Assembly: GCA_900541725.1 (NCBI GenBank) | Contig: UQLB01000013.1 | Location: 1 to 62,766 of the forward strand | DNA from: an uncultured Collinsella sp. | GTDB lineage: Bacteria; Actinomycetota; Coriobacteriia; Coriobacteriales; Coriobacteriaceae | DNA length: 62,766 nt | Reading direction: 5' to 3' | Shown: positions 35,348-43,971 of the stretch, piece by piece | Numbering within the stretch: the first letter of the stretch is position 1 | How the letters are laid out: every line of letters starts with the position of its first letter | The notes under the pieces: model-generated | Seen by the model: only the letters and a program-made list of their open reading frames with translations | The model's database searches: none | Told to the model about the DNA's origin: nothing | Translations under genes and position numbers: made by a program

Positions 35348-35382
35348 GAATGTGACAAAGGGACAGTTCCTTTCTCACATTC
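35348..35382. repeat. REP-like palindrome G, overlapping the trmL stop codon
   Basis: GAATGTGACAAAGG (35348-35361) and CCTTTCTCACATTC (35369-35382) pair at 13 of 14 positions around ACAGTTC-type loop sequence. The trmL stop TGA and its final Met codon fall inside the right arm. Confidence 0.75.
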
Positions 35383-35974
35383 CCGGAAAGCCTGTTTGGC
35401 GCAGGGCTTCGTAGAGGACGATGGCGGCGCTGTTGGAGAGGTTGAGTGCGCTGATGCGGTAGTCGTCCGGATTGATGAAGTTGCCGCAGATGTCCTGTTG
35501 AAGAATGGCCTCGTGGCTGTCCTCGGTATGCCCCAGCGATTCCTCGTGAGCTTCCCAAGCCTCGGCGTTATCGAGTGAGTCGCAATCGCGCAGCATCGGG
35601 ATGCGCTCGCAGCGCTCGGACGCCGCGGCAAGCAGTGGCTCGGGAATGCCCGAGCTCTCGCTGCCAAAGACCAAGTAGTCTCCATCGCGGTAGGTACTCT
35701 GCGCATAGGTGCGGCGTGCCTTTTTGGTCAGCAGATGCAGGCGCTCGTCGGCAGGGGAGAGGCCGTTGCGCGCAAGGAAATCCTCCCAGCCGGCATAGGT
35801 CGTCACGTCCAAGTTTTGCCAGTAGCCCAGGCCGGCGCGACGTACCGTCTTGTCATCGAGCGAAAACCCCAGCGGCTCCACCAGATGCAGGTGGGCGCCG
35901 GTGACCACGCAGGTGCGGCCGATATTGCCCGTATTGGCCGGAATCTCGGGCGCATACAGCACAATGTTGAACAT
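35375..35974 (-). CDS. trmL: tRNA (cytidine(34)-2'-O)-methyltransferase TrmL
   Basis: 199 residues of the SPOUT family. The start MFNIVLYAPEIPANTGNIGRT, then HLVEPLGFSLDDKTVRRAGLGY, the knot region YLVFGSESSGIPE and the late NLSNSAAIVLYEALRQTGF are typical of TrmL. The enzyme adds a 2'-O-methyl group to the wobble base of leucine tRNAs. I chose ATG 35974, where the family begins. The C terminus FPGM-stop is supplied by the REP-like element at 35348-35382. The gene upstream on the same strand has its own terminator between them. Confidence 0.93.
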   Translation of the reverse strand: MFNIVLYAPEIPANTGNIGRTCVVTGAHLHLVEPLGFSLDDKTVRRAGLGYWQNLDVTTYAGWEDFLARNGLSPADERLHLLTKKARRTYAQSTYRDGDYLVFGSESSGIPEPLLAAASERCERIPMLRDCDSLDNAEAWEAHEESLGHTEDSHEAILQQDICGNFINPDDYRISALNLSNSAAIVLYEALRQTGFPGM

Positions 35975-35994
35975 GAATCTCCTTGGCTCAGAAC

Positions 35995-36030
35995 GAAAAA
36001 CCACCACGAAGGGCACCTTCGTGGTGGTTT
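35995..36030 (-). terminator. Intrinsic terminator of the CobW-like gene
   Basis: Perfect 15-bp stem AAACCACCACGAAGG with a 3-nt loop, and TTTTT on the minus strand. Confidence 0.9.
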
Positions 36031-36069
36031 GGCGGTTGTGTAGGCGGAAAAATGCCCGCTTGGATAAAC

Positions 36070-37200
36070 CTAGGCGCGGTGCCAGTCGGTCAGGCAGGCA
36101 TCGAGGGAGGCGATGAGCGCATCCTTGTCCATGTGACGGCCGATGATGCACAAGCTCGTCATACGGTCGCCCGTCTCGTCGTCCCAAATCTGCATGATTT
36201 CGGGGTTCTCGTCGATGATCTTTTGCTTCTCGCCCTCGGGCGCCGAGTCGACAAACAGGCCGTTCTCCATCAGACGCATCTGGTGGCCGGCCTGCTCAAA
36301 CATGTAGCACATGTCCGGATCGCCGGTCTGCCACAGCGGGCCCTTGACGCGAATGACCTCGTCGGGCCACTCCTGCTCAACAAAATCGGTGAACTTCTGC
36401 AGGTCAAACGGCTTGCGGCGCGAGTACACAAAGGTCTCGATGTCGTACTCGAGCACCTCGGGGTCGTCGTGCTCCTCGGGATGCTCCATGGCCTCGATCC
36501 AGGCGGCGGAGTTGTAGGCACGCATAAAGTCGAAGCGGTCGGTGTCGAGCAGCTCTTCCATGGGGACCTCGCCGTTTTGGGCCTCGACGATCACGGCGTC
36601 TTTCTGCAGGCTGCGCACGATGGCCTTGAGCTCGGCGATCTGCTCAGGGCTCACGGTATCGGTCTTGTTGAGGATCAGCGTGGAGCAAAACTCGATCTGC
36701 TGGATGAGCAGGCTCTCGATGTCGTCCTTGTCGATATCCTCGGCCAGCAGGTCGCGGCCGCCGTTGAACTCGTCGTACATGCGGGCGCAGTCGACCACGG
36801 CCACGATGTTGTCGAGCGCGAGCTTGGGCTCGCCGCCCACCTTGGCCTCGTCGCAGAAGCTCGAGATGGTGTAGGCGATGGGGATAGGCTCGCAAATGCC
36901 CGAAGCCTCGATGATGATGTAGTCGAAGTTGCCCGAATCGGCGATGCCCTGCAGCTGGTTGGCAAGGTCGTCCGAAAGCGTGCAACAGATGCAGCCGTTG
37001 GTGAGCGGGATGAGGTCATCGGTCTCGGAAAGGCCGCCGTCGGCGATGAGGCTGGCATCGACGTTGATCTCGCCGATATCGTTGACGATCACGGCGGCGC
37101 GGATGCCGCCGTCGTTGGCGAGGATGTGGTTGAGCAACGTGGTCTTGCCGGCACCGAGGTAGCCGGTAAGCATGATGATCTTTACGGGTTTGTTGGGCAT
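36070..37200 (-). CDS. CobW/COG0523-family GTP-binding metallochaperone
   Basis: 376 residues. The G3E GTPase has Walker A LTGYLGAGKTTLL (about 11-23), the metal motif C70-I-C72-C73 in TNGCICCTL, and G4-type LNKTD. The C-terminal CobW_C domain carries DDPEVLEYDIETFVYSRRKPFD and an IRVKGPLWQ strand. The family loads zinc or cobalt onto client enzymes. A strong AAAGGAGG favours ATG 37200 over ATG 37221. The ArsC-like gene lies 86 bp upstream on the same strand. Client and metal cannot be decided here; no Zur box was recognised. Confidence 0.88.
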   Translation of the reverse strand: MPNKPVKIIMLTGYLGAGKTTLLNHILANDGGIRAAVIVNDIGEINVDASLIADGGLSETDDLIPLTNGCICCTLSDDLANQLQGIADSGNFDYIIIEASGICEPIPIAYTISSFCDEAKVGGEPKLALDNIVAVVDCARMYDEFNGGRDLLAEDIDKDDIESLLIQQIEFCSTLILNKTDTVSPEQIAELKAIVRSLQKDAVIVEAQNGEVPMEELLDTDRFDFMRAYNSAAWIEAMEHPEEHDDPEVLEYDIETFVYSRRKPFDLQKFTDFVEQEWPDEVIRVKGPLWQTGDPDMCYMFEQAGHQMRLMENGLFVDSAPEGEKQKIIDENPEIMQIWDDETGDRMTSLCIIGRHMDKDALIASLDACLTDWHRA

Positions 37201-37286
37201 GTGCCCTCCTTTGTTAGACATGGCTTACAGTTGAATCATATGCCAAACGCCTGCTCTTATACCCACGCGCTGGCAAATAACACAGG

Positions 37287-37628
37287 CTACTCCCAGGCTC
37301 CCCATACATCGGGGCAATAACCGACGGTGGCCTTTTTGCCGTTGCGCACGATGGGCTCGGCCAAGACCTGCTGATTCTCGAGCAGTTTATCGAAGCGCTG
37401 GCTAGAGGTGAGGTGCTGGATGAGTGCGAGCGTTTCCTCGTCCTTGGCTTTGGGGTTGAGCAGCTTGTCGATACCGCCGACCGCCTGCATCACGCTCGTG
37501 AGCTCGCCCTTGCTCATCTCCTTTTCCTTAAGGTCGATAAACTGCACCTTAATGCGGCGTTCCTTAAAATAGCGCTGGGCCTTCTTGGTATCGAAAGACT
37601 TTTTGGTGCCAAAAATTTGCACGTTCAT
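37287..37628 (-). CDS. ArsC/Spx-like thioredoxin-fold protein lacking the catalytic cysteine
   Basis: 113 residues of the ArsC family (PF03960). The fold markers are MNVQIFGTKKSFDTKKAQRYF, the IDLKEKEMSKGEL helix, LLNPKAKDEETLAL and ENQQVLAEPIVRNGKKATVGY. The family's N-terminal redox Cys, as in C-D-T-x-K-K-A, is replaced by Ser11 in SFDTKKA; the only cysteine is in GYCPDVW near the C end. An arsenate-reductase reaction is therefore unlikely. It may bind RNA polymerase or a partner as Spx does, but that is speculation. Its gene follows the flavodoxin-like gene by 17 bp, so they are probably one operon. Confidence 0.8.
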   Translation of the reverse strand: MNVQIFGTKKSFDTKKAQRYFKERRIKVQFIDLKEKEMSKGELTSVMQAVGGIDKLLNPKAKDEETLALIQHLTSSQRFDKLLENQQVLAEPIVRNGKKATVGYCPDVWGAWE

Positions 37629-37645
37629 GTATTTGTTCCGCCGTT

Positions 37646-38272
37646 CTACCTGATGAAGTTGGTGCGCTCGCGATCGGCTTTGGGGGCGTCGATGCCGGCG
37701 GCCTGTCCTGCCTCGATACAATGCAGGAGCCAGGCCATGTTCTTGCCGATGTTGCGCATGGTGGCCAGGCCCTCGGCGTCCTGGGCGGCCTCGCCCGGCA
37801 TGGCGCCAAACACGTTGTTCCAGTACGTGGAAGCAACCACGGGCATCTGGTTGATGGTGAAGTACTTGTTGAGCACATCGAAGGTGGTCGACGTGCCGCC
37901 GCGACGGGCGACGGCGACCGCGGCGCCGGGTTTGTGCTCAAAGGCATGCCCGCCGGCATAGAATGCGCGGTCGAGAGCCGAGAGGATGCGGCCGCTGGGG
38001 TGCGCGTAGTAGACGGGCGAGCCAAAGACAAAACCGTCGGCCTGCTCGGCGGCAGCGATGAGCTCGTTCACCACGTCGTCGTCAAAGGTGCAACGACCGC
38101 TAAGCTTGCCGCACTGGCCGCAACCGATGCAATCGCGAATGGGCTTGGCGCCCAGCTGAAACGCCTCGGTATCAATACCTTCGGCATTGAGCTGCTCTGC
38201 GACCTCGGCGAGTGCGCGGGCGGTGTTGCCGTTTGCCTTGGGGCTGCCGTTGACCAAAAGAACCTTCATCAC
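37646..38272 (-). CDS. NADPH-dependent FMN reductase-like flavodoxin-fold protein
   Basis: 208 residues. It starts MKVLLVNGSPKANGNTARAL, the flavin phosphate loop, followed by CIGCGQCGKLSGRC and FGSPVYYAHPSGRILSALDRAF, as in iron-sulfur flavoprotein/FMN reductase family members. The Cys cluster may hold a redox centre or a structural metal. The likely activity is NAD(P)H-dependent reduction of a small acceptor. GAGGGAG precedes the ATG. It probably shares a transcript with the ArsC-like gene. Confidence 0.85.
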   Translation of the reverse strand: MMKVLLVNGSPKANGNTARALAEVAEQLNAEGIDTEAFQLGAKPIRDCIGCGQCGKLSGRCTFDDDVVNELIAAAEQADGFVFGSPVYYAHPSGRILSALDRAFYAGGHAFEHKPGAAVAVARRGGTSTTFDVLNKYFTINQMPVVASTYWNNVFGAMPGEAAQDAEGLATMRNIGKNMAWLLHCIEAGQAAGIDAPKADRERTNFIR

Positions 38273-38331
38273 AAACTCCCTCTGCTGTCGGTGACTTCTG
38301 CGGAGGATTATCGCACGAGAGGGTAGATGGC

Positions 38332-38376
38332 GTGGGGCGCGATGTGAAACGGCTTGTGTTTCACATCGCGCCCCAC
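38332..38376. repeat. Perfect 19-bp hairpin behind GGDEF gene
   Basis: Arms 38332-38350 and 38358-38376 are exactly complementary (GTGGGGCGCGATGTGAAAC) with a 7-nt loop. It starts 5 bases downstream of the GGDEF gene stop on the minus strand. Neither side has a T-run. Confidence 0.75.
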
Positions 38377-38380
38377 AACG

Positions 38381-39910
38381 CTAGTCCAGCTTGGTGCCCG
38401 GTACTTGCGGTGCCTCTTTAAGCCGCGCTTTGAGCTCGTTCAAAATGGAAACGGGTTGTCGATCGACAGCGTCCAGATGAAGTGTCGCCACACGAATGGG
38501 TGGCTGATATTCAAGCGAGCCGATGAGCACGGGAGAACCCAGGAACCGTTCGATGTCGCTTGCGATCTCATCGATTGCCTCGGGGCCGAGCTCATCGAAG
38601 AGTGCCACGAATGTCGGCCCCGTCGAGCGGAACAGGCGGCCCTTGCCGCGCGAACAATCCATGAGGCAGGCGGCGCTTTCGGCGAGCACGCGGTCGCCTG
38701 CATCGAATCCAAAGCGGGCATTGACCTCGGCGATATCGTCAACCTTAATGGCAATAAAGCCTGCCTCGCGCGCCACGCGACGCATCTCTCCAATAGCGTT
38801 GACCAGCGCGTGGACATCGCCCAGGCCCGTTACCGAGTCGGTCGTATCCGCTAGGCTTCGGTTGACGATAATGCCCACATACATGCTGGGCTCGGTATCG
38901 GTGCCGTCCAAGCGGTAGCCCGTGCAGTCGCAAAGCGCGTATTTTCCGGTGGCATCCATTACGCGATACTGCATGTAGTGGAAGTGCCACGTGCCGTTTA
39001 TCACCATGTCGAGCTCGGCGCGTACGTTGTCGCGGTCCTCGGGATGAATGCGGGCGAGCCACATGTCGAGTGAGTTAAAAGGGTGCTGGGAGGGCAGGTC
39101 AAAATCGCGCACGGCGTTAACCGACCATTGCGATTCTCCCGTATCGAGATTGAGGATAAACGGATAGCGCGTTTCGGAGTTCATGGAGATCGCTTGGAAC
39201 ACCCGGTCGTTGCAGGGAAGCTGATCGACGATTGGGCGTTGCGGCGCGTCACTGTCTTTCGGTTGCTGCACACGATGCATAAGCTTATAGCGATACATCT
39301 TGCGATCGGCATCCATCGTCATCTGGCGACGCGTGTCGCCGGCAAGTGGATCGACGCGCGAGCAGCCAAAGCTAAAGCTGCCGATCATGGGCGCCTTGCC
39401 ACCTGAGCTCGCCTCGATCAGCCTGGTACGTACCTGCTCCAAGCGCTGCTCGAGTTCAATCTCGTTTGCGGAGGGCGAGATGAGCACAAACTCGTCTCCA
39501 CCGATACGGAACAGCATCTCATCGTGCTCCATGGTTTCGGAGAGCGTGCGGCAGATGCTCAGAATATAGCGATTGCCTTCGGCGTGGCCAAACCTATCAT
39601 TGCAATGCTTGAGATGGTCGATGTCAATATAGGCGCAGGTGAAGGGGTCGCCTTTGCGCCAGAGTTGCTCGACGTGACGGTCGAGTCCGCCGCGGTTGCC
39701 CAAGTTGGTGAGCGGGTCGATATAGGCGTTGCGCTCAAGCAGCTGGCGCTCTTGTTGCAGGATGGCATACGTCTTTTGCAGTTGCTCACCAACGGCGCGT
39801 AGCTCAGCAGGCAGCGCGGCAACATCGAGTTCAGCGGTCGAGACGCCGTTCGCAAGTCGCTGAAGATAGGCAATAATCGATTGCTCGCCCAGGCGATATG
39901 ACTCGTTCAT
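38381..39910 (-). CDS. Diguanylate cyclase: GGDEF-PAS-degenerate GGDEF
   Basis: 509 residues. A short helical N terminus leads into a GGDEF domain (about 65-200) with DPLTNLGNRGG and an intact RIGGDEF site, so c-di-GMP synthesis is plausible. The I-site arginine (RxxD) is missing. A PAS-like domain (about 225-345, with RIHPEDRDNV) and a second, degenerate GGDEF domain (TGLGDVHALVNAIG ... STGPTF in place of GGDEF) follow. AGGAGG lies 9 nt before ATG 39910. It is paralogous over its whole length to the N-terminal two thirds of the next protein. No TM segments, so it is cytoplasmic. Confidence 0.9.
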   Translation of the reverse strand: MNESYRLGEQSIIAYLQRLANGVSTAELDVAALPAELRAVGEQLQKTYAILQQERQLLERNAYIDPLTNLGNRGGLDRHVEQLWRKGDPFTCAYIDIDHLKHCNDRFGHAEGNRYILSICRTLSETMEHDEMLFRIGGDEFVLISPSANEIELEQRLEQVRTRLIEASSGGKAPMIGSFSFGCSRVDPLAGDTRRQMTMDADRKMYRYKLMHRVQQPKDSDAPQRPIVDQLPCNDRVFQAISMNSETRYPFILNLDTGESQWSVNAVRDFDLPSQHPFNSLDMWLARIHPEDRDNVRAELDMVINGTWHFHYMQYRVMDATGKYALCDCTGYRLDGTDTEPSMYVGIIVNRSLADTTDSVTGLGDVHALVNAIGEMRRVAREAGFIAIKVDDIAEVNARFGFDAGDRVLAESAACLMDCSRGKGRLFRSTGPTFVALFDELGPEAIDEIASDIERFLGSPVLIGSLEYQPPIRVATLHLDAVDRQPVSILNELKARLKEAPQVPGTKLD

Positions 39911-40037
39911 GATGGATAACCTCCTTGGGCGGAACAACGGTTTGTATCATATCCCCAATTCGGTTTGAATTGGGGATATAAGTTAGCTAATGGAGACAAA
40001 TGCCCCCTTCGACGGTGGCGTTTTGCGCGCGAGCGTA

Positions 40038-42755
40038 TCAGTTGTTATTGCCGCCATCGAGCAATGCCTCAAAATCCTTCGCCGGCATGGGGCGGTAGTA
40101 GAGGAAGCCCTGAGCGTAGTGGGCGCCCATTTGTCGTAGCATGTTCGCCTGCTCATTTGTCTCGACGCCTTCGACCACGACGGGCAGATGGAGCGACTGC
40201 GCCATTTCGAGCATCGATGAAATGATTTGCGTACTGCGGCCTTGATCGCGGTCGGTGGGCACAAAGGTGCGGTCGAGCTTGATGACGTCGACGTTGACGT
40301 TCTTGAGCATCGCGAGCGTGGACTGACCGGTGCCAAAATCGTCCATATAGGTCGAGAAGCCGCGGGTGTGCAGATCTGCGGTCAGCTTATCCACGGCTTC
40401 GGATTCTCCCGTATAAGCCGTCTCGGTGATCTCGATACGCATGAGCTCGGGCGGTAGGTTGTATTGGGCGGCGAGCGCCCCCATATGTTCGGCAACGTCG
40501 CAGGCAAGGATATCCACGCGCGACACATTAAGCGAGACCGGAACCACGCGAAGACCGCGATCGAGACGCTCGCGAAGCCATATGGCGACACCCTGCCAAA
40601 TGTACTTGTCGAGCGTCACTACAAAGCCGCTTTCCTCGAGTGCGGGGATAAACGTTGCGGGCGAAATGAGAGAGCCGTCCTTGTCAATCCAGCGGGTGAG
40701 TGCTTCGGCGCCAATAATCTCGCCGGTTTCCATATCGACCTGGGGCTGAAGATAGTACGTGATGCGACCATTTGACAGCGCGTACTGGAATTCGGTCAGC
40801 GTACGGTGGAACGCGACTTCGCGCTCGTACTCCGCGGGGCGGAAAATGGCAATGCGCTCCTTAAAGTCGTTTTTTGCGCGTCGATTGGTAAACATGGCCT
40901 TTGCCTGCGCATCGATGGCGATCTCCTCATTGGAGTCGATGGGGTAAACGCCCATGGACGGCCAAAAACCTACGCCGTCATCATGCCTGGCTACTGCCTC
41001 ACGAACGCGATTGTAGATTTGATGGACGGTGATGTGCTTAAAGGGGATAAGTACACAAAAGTCATCTTGGCCCCAGTACCCTGCGACGCCCATATCGGCA
41101 TTCTCGATGTCCTTGAGGACCGTGCCCACATCGGCGAGTACGCGGTCGCCCTCGGCCTGGCCGCGCCATTCATTAAACAGGCGCATGTGGCCCATGTCGA
41201 CCGTGGCGATGCACCAGGTGCCGTTGCGCCTTGCCTCGAGAAATGCGTTGGCGCGCCGCATAAACTCGCTGGGTCGATAGAGGCCCGTGAGCGAGTCGAT
41301 ACGTTCGGCGATGGCGCTTTTGCGCTCCGCCTCGGGTATGGGGAGGCTGTCGTTGGGGACAAGCCCGCCGGCCGTGCGAAGGCGACGGTCGAGTTCGCCT
41401 AAAACGGCGGTCGCTTGATGGGTTAAGTGCTCGTAAAAGGCCGGGACGACAAGACAGACGGGAGTAATGGTGTCGCCTGCGATTCGAACAGGAGCGAAAA
41501 CGGCCTCTTTAAGGTGGCGGGTCAGTTGCTCGAATGCCTCGTGGTCCAGGTCGTTGCTGAGCACGACGAACTGGACGCTTCGTGAACGGTAGACCCGGCT
41601 CCTGCCGCGGGTGATCGACAGCATGCGGCCTGCGTATTCGGCAAGCATGTTGTCGACAGCCTCGGCCCCGTAGAGCTCGTTGAGCTTTGTCGTGCCACGA
41701 ACGCGCACCGCTATAAGCCCTGTCTCGCAACGATCGCGGCGGCAGGCGTCGATGGCGTTGGCCAGCATGCGCTGCGTTCCGAGACCTGTGGCGGCATCGA
41801 CGGTTTCGGCAAGTGAGTGGTTGACGAGCTCGCCGACATAGAGCGAGGGGACATTTCCGTCGCCGTCGATACGAAACCCGCGAGCACGGCAAAGGACGTA
41901 GTCGCCGACGGCGTTGCGCACACGATACTGCATGACGCGACGGTGCTTGGTGCCGTTGTAGACTTGGTCGATGTCGTTGATGCAGGCCTCAAGGTCGTCG
42001 GGATGGACGCGCGTTTTCCAGTAATCGCGACAGTTGTCTATGTGCTCCGAGGGAAGGCCAAGATCGCGCAAGGCACCTTGTGACCAAAGGGTGCGATGTT
42101 TGTCCAAGTTCTCGATAAAGAAATAACGGCCCTCGTTGAGCATCGAAAAGGCGTCAAAAATACGATCGCTTATTTCGAAGTCGTCGGCGTGAACTTGCGT
42201 GATATTGCGTCGATCGAGGTGCATGGCATGACGTAGCTTGTAGTCGTACATGCGATGGTCGGCATCGAGCGTCATGCGATTGGAAGCTTCGCCCAGGGCA
42301 GGGTCGGCATGTGACACTCCGTAGCTAAACGAGCGGGGCATCTCGGAATCGTTGTTTTTGAGCAGAACCGTTCGGCAGTGTTTCAGACGTTCGGCGAGGT
42401 CGTCCTCGGTTGCAATCGTAGATAGGATGGCAAACTCGTCGCCGCCTATGCGAAACGCCGCTTCGCCCACCTTCATATACAGCTTAAGATAGAGACTTAC
42501 CTGCAAGATATAGCGGTTGCCCTCGTCATGCCCAAAGACGTCGTTGCAGTGCTTGAGATTGTCGATATCGATGAACGCCATGGTAACGGGGGCGTCCTGC
42601 TCCCAGAGCTCCTCGAGGGAACGGGCAAAGCCGCCACGGTTGCCAAGCCCAGTAAGCTGGTCGGTAAAGGCAGTCCTGATCAGATCCTCCTGCCGCTCGA
42701 GAAGGTCACGGACGGTCTTTTCGAGCGTTTCGGTGTAATTGCTGACAGTATCCAT
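40038..42755 (-). CDS. Triple GGDEF / PAS / EAL protein, probable bifunctional c-di-GMP enzyme
   Basis: 905 residues. Domain order: GGDEF-1 (about 30-165; TDQLTGLGNRGG, intact RIGGDEF), PAS-like (about 200-315), degenerate GGDEF-2 (about 318-440; SRSVQFV), degenerate GGDEF-3 (about 480-610; WGQDDF), EAL (about 645-900). The EAL domain keeps EAL in GAEALTRW, the Asn of LNVS, the ExT of IEITET, MDDFGTG, the Lys of IKLDR, and the Glu of VVEGVET, so hydrolysis looks intact. No RxxD inhibition site precedes GGDEF-1. It may make and degrade c-di-GMP, or the degenerate domains may sense GTP. No clear ribosome site before ATG 42755. Confidence 0.9.
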   Translation of the reverse strand: MDTVSNYTETLEKTVRDLLERQEDLIRTAFTDQLTGLGNRGGFARSLEELWEQDAPVTMAFIDIDNLKHCNDVFGHDEGNRYILQVSLYLKLYMKVGEAAFRIGGDEFAILSTIATEDDLAERLKHCRTVLLKNNDSEMPRSFSYGVSHADPALGEASNRMTLDADHRMYDYKLRHAMHLDRRNITQVHADDFEISDRIFDAFSMLNEGRYFFIENLDKHRTLWSQGALRDLGLPSEHIDNCRDYWKTRVHPDDLEACINDIDQVYNGTKHRRVMQYRVRNAVGDYVLCRARGFRIDGDGNVPSLYVGELVNHSLAETVDAATGLGTQRMLANAIDACRRDRCETGLIAVRVRGTTKLNELYGAEAVDNMLAEYAGRMLSITRGRSRVYRSRSVQFVVLSNDLDHEAFEQLTRHLKEAVFAPVRIAGDTITPVCLVVPAFYEHLTHQATAVLGELDRRLRTAGGLVPNDSLPIPEAERKSAIAERIDSLTGLYRPSEFMRRANAFLEARRNGTWCIATVDMGHMRLFNEWRGQAEGDRVLADVGTVLKDIENADMGVAGYWGQDDFCVLIPFKHITVHQIYNRVREAVARHDDGVGFWPSMGVYPIDSNEEIAIDAQAKAMFTNRRAKNDFKERIAIFRPAEYEREVAFHRTLTEFQYALSNGRITYYLQPQVDMETGEIIGAEALTRWIDKDGSLISPATFIPALEESGFVVTLDKYIWQGVAIWLRERLDRGLRVVPVSLNVSRVDILACDVAEHMGALAAQYNLPPELMRIEITETAYTGESEAVDKLTADLHTRGFSTYMDDFGTGQSTLAMLKNVNVDVIKLDRTFVPTDRDQGRSTQIISSMLEMAQSLHLPVVVEGVETNEQANMLRQMGAHYAQGFLYYRPMPAKDFEALLDGGNNN

Positions 42756-43079
42756 GTTCTAAGCGGCTTTCTGAGGTCGGGGCGGATTGCGTCGGGCGAG
42801 TTTGTTGTGTACACGCGTCGTTGCTCGGCGTTTTGCGTGTATCCAGGCCCCCGCCTTGCTGCGTTGTTGAGTTAATCTGTCGGCTAATGTTCGCTGTTGA
42901 TAACAGCTGAGTAGTGTAAACAACAGCACACAATTATATATGGGTGCACATGCTGTGGGCGGCTATTGTTCAACAGGCGGTGGCGCGACGATGCGATGTT
43001 CGATGAAAATGCGACTGAGACGATATATGTTGACGGGTATACTTGTTCCGTTTGAATTTGCGGGGACGGAGATGGTCGC
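42756..43079. other. Intergenic control region, divergent GGDEF-EAL and patatin genes
   Basis: No gene is seen in these 324 bp. A minus-strand TATAAT-like box lies near 42930-42940, giving a long leader for the GGDEF-EAL gene. A plus-strand TTGACG (near 43030) and TATACT (near 43039) lie before the patatin gene. I searched by eye for a GEMM c-di-GMP riboswitch and found none. Confidence 0.4.
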
Positions 43080-43949
43080 ATGGCACAGTCAAATACGACG
43101 CGCACGGTGGGGCTGGCACTCGAGGGAGGCGGCTACCGCGGCATGTATACGGCGGGCGTGCTCGACGTATGGATGGAGCATGGCTTAACTTGCGACCATA
43201 TGGTGGGTGTCTCGGCGGGCGCGGCGTTTGGCTACAACTTTAAATCGCGCCAGATCGGCCGCGCCATTCGCTACAACAAAGCCTATTGTGCCGATAAGCG
43301 CTATGCGAGCGTGACGAGCTGGTTGCGAACCGGCGACATGTTCAATGCCGATTTTGCCTATCACGAGGTGCCCATCGAGCGCGATCCCATCGATTTGGAG
43401 ACATATCGCGCCTGCCCCATGCGGTTTACGTGCGTGTGTACCGATATCGAGACGGGCAAGGCCGTCTATCACGATCTGCCGTATGGCGACGAGCGCGATA
43501 TCGAGTGGATCCGGGCGTCGTCGGCAATTCCCGTGGCGACGCGTCCCGTTGCTATTGACGGGCATAAGTATCTGGATGGTGGCGTGGCTGATTCTATTCC
43601 CAGCGCATGGCTGTTTGCGCAGGGACATGACCGCAATATCGTGGTACTCACGCAGCAGGCGGGCTTTGTGAAGCAGCCCAACAGCGTGATGCCCATGCTG
43701 CGGCGCGTGTTCCGTCACTACCCGGAGTTTGTCGCGGCGCTTGAGCATCGGCATGAGGTCTACAATGCTACGCTCGATGACCTGGCACGTCGCGAGGCTG
43801 CCGGCGAGATCTTTGTGGTGCGGCCGAGCGAATCGGTGAAGGTGCCGTCGCTGTGTCGCGAGCCCGATGAACTTGAACGCATCTACCAGATTGGTCGCCG
43901 CGATGCGGAGGCGACTTTGCCGGCGTTGGAGGCGTACCTGGCGGGGTAG
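43080..43949 (+). CDS. Patatin-like phospholipase (RssA/YjjU type)
   Basis: 289 residues. The oxyanion loop is LALEGGGYRGMYTAGVLD, the nucleophile elbow is GVSAGAAFG, and the catalytic Asp is in the DGGVADSIP motif. The C-terminal part has RHYPEFVAALEHRHEVYN. Patatins are serine lipid acyl hydrolases; this size matches bacterial YjjU-like members, whose substrate is unknown. GGAG lies 6 nt before the ATG. It has its own promoter and ends just before the tandem hairpin array. Confidence 0.9.
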   Translation: MAQSNTTRTVGLALEGGGYRGMYTAGVLDVWMEHGLTCDHMVGVSAGAAFGYNFKSRQIGRAIRYNKAYCADKRYASVTSWLRTGDMFNADFAYHEVPIERDPIDLETYRACPMRFTCVCTDIETGKAVYHDLPYGDERDIEWIRASSAIPVATRPVAIDGHKYLDGGVADSIPSAWLFAQGHDRNIVVLTQQAGFVKQPNSVMPMLRRVFRHYPEFVAALEHRHEVYNATLDDLARREAAGEIFVVRPSESVKVPSLCREPDELERIYQIGRRDAEATLPALEAYLAG

Positions 43950-43971
43950 AGCAAGCTGCCGTGGCCTCGGC

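Noticed and set aside
42756..43079. GEMM c-di-GMP riboswitch before the GGDEF-EAL gene
   Set aside because: No GNRA-tetraloop/receptor pattern or conserved core was found on either strand.
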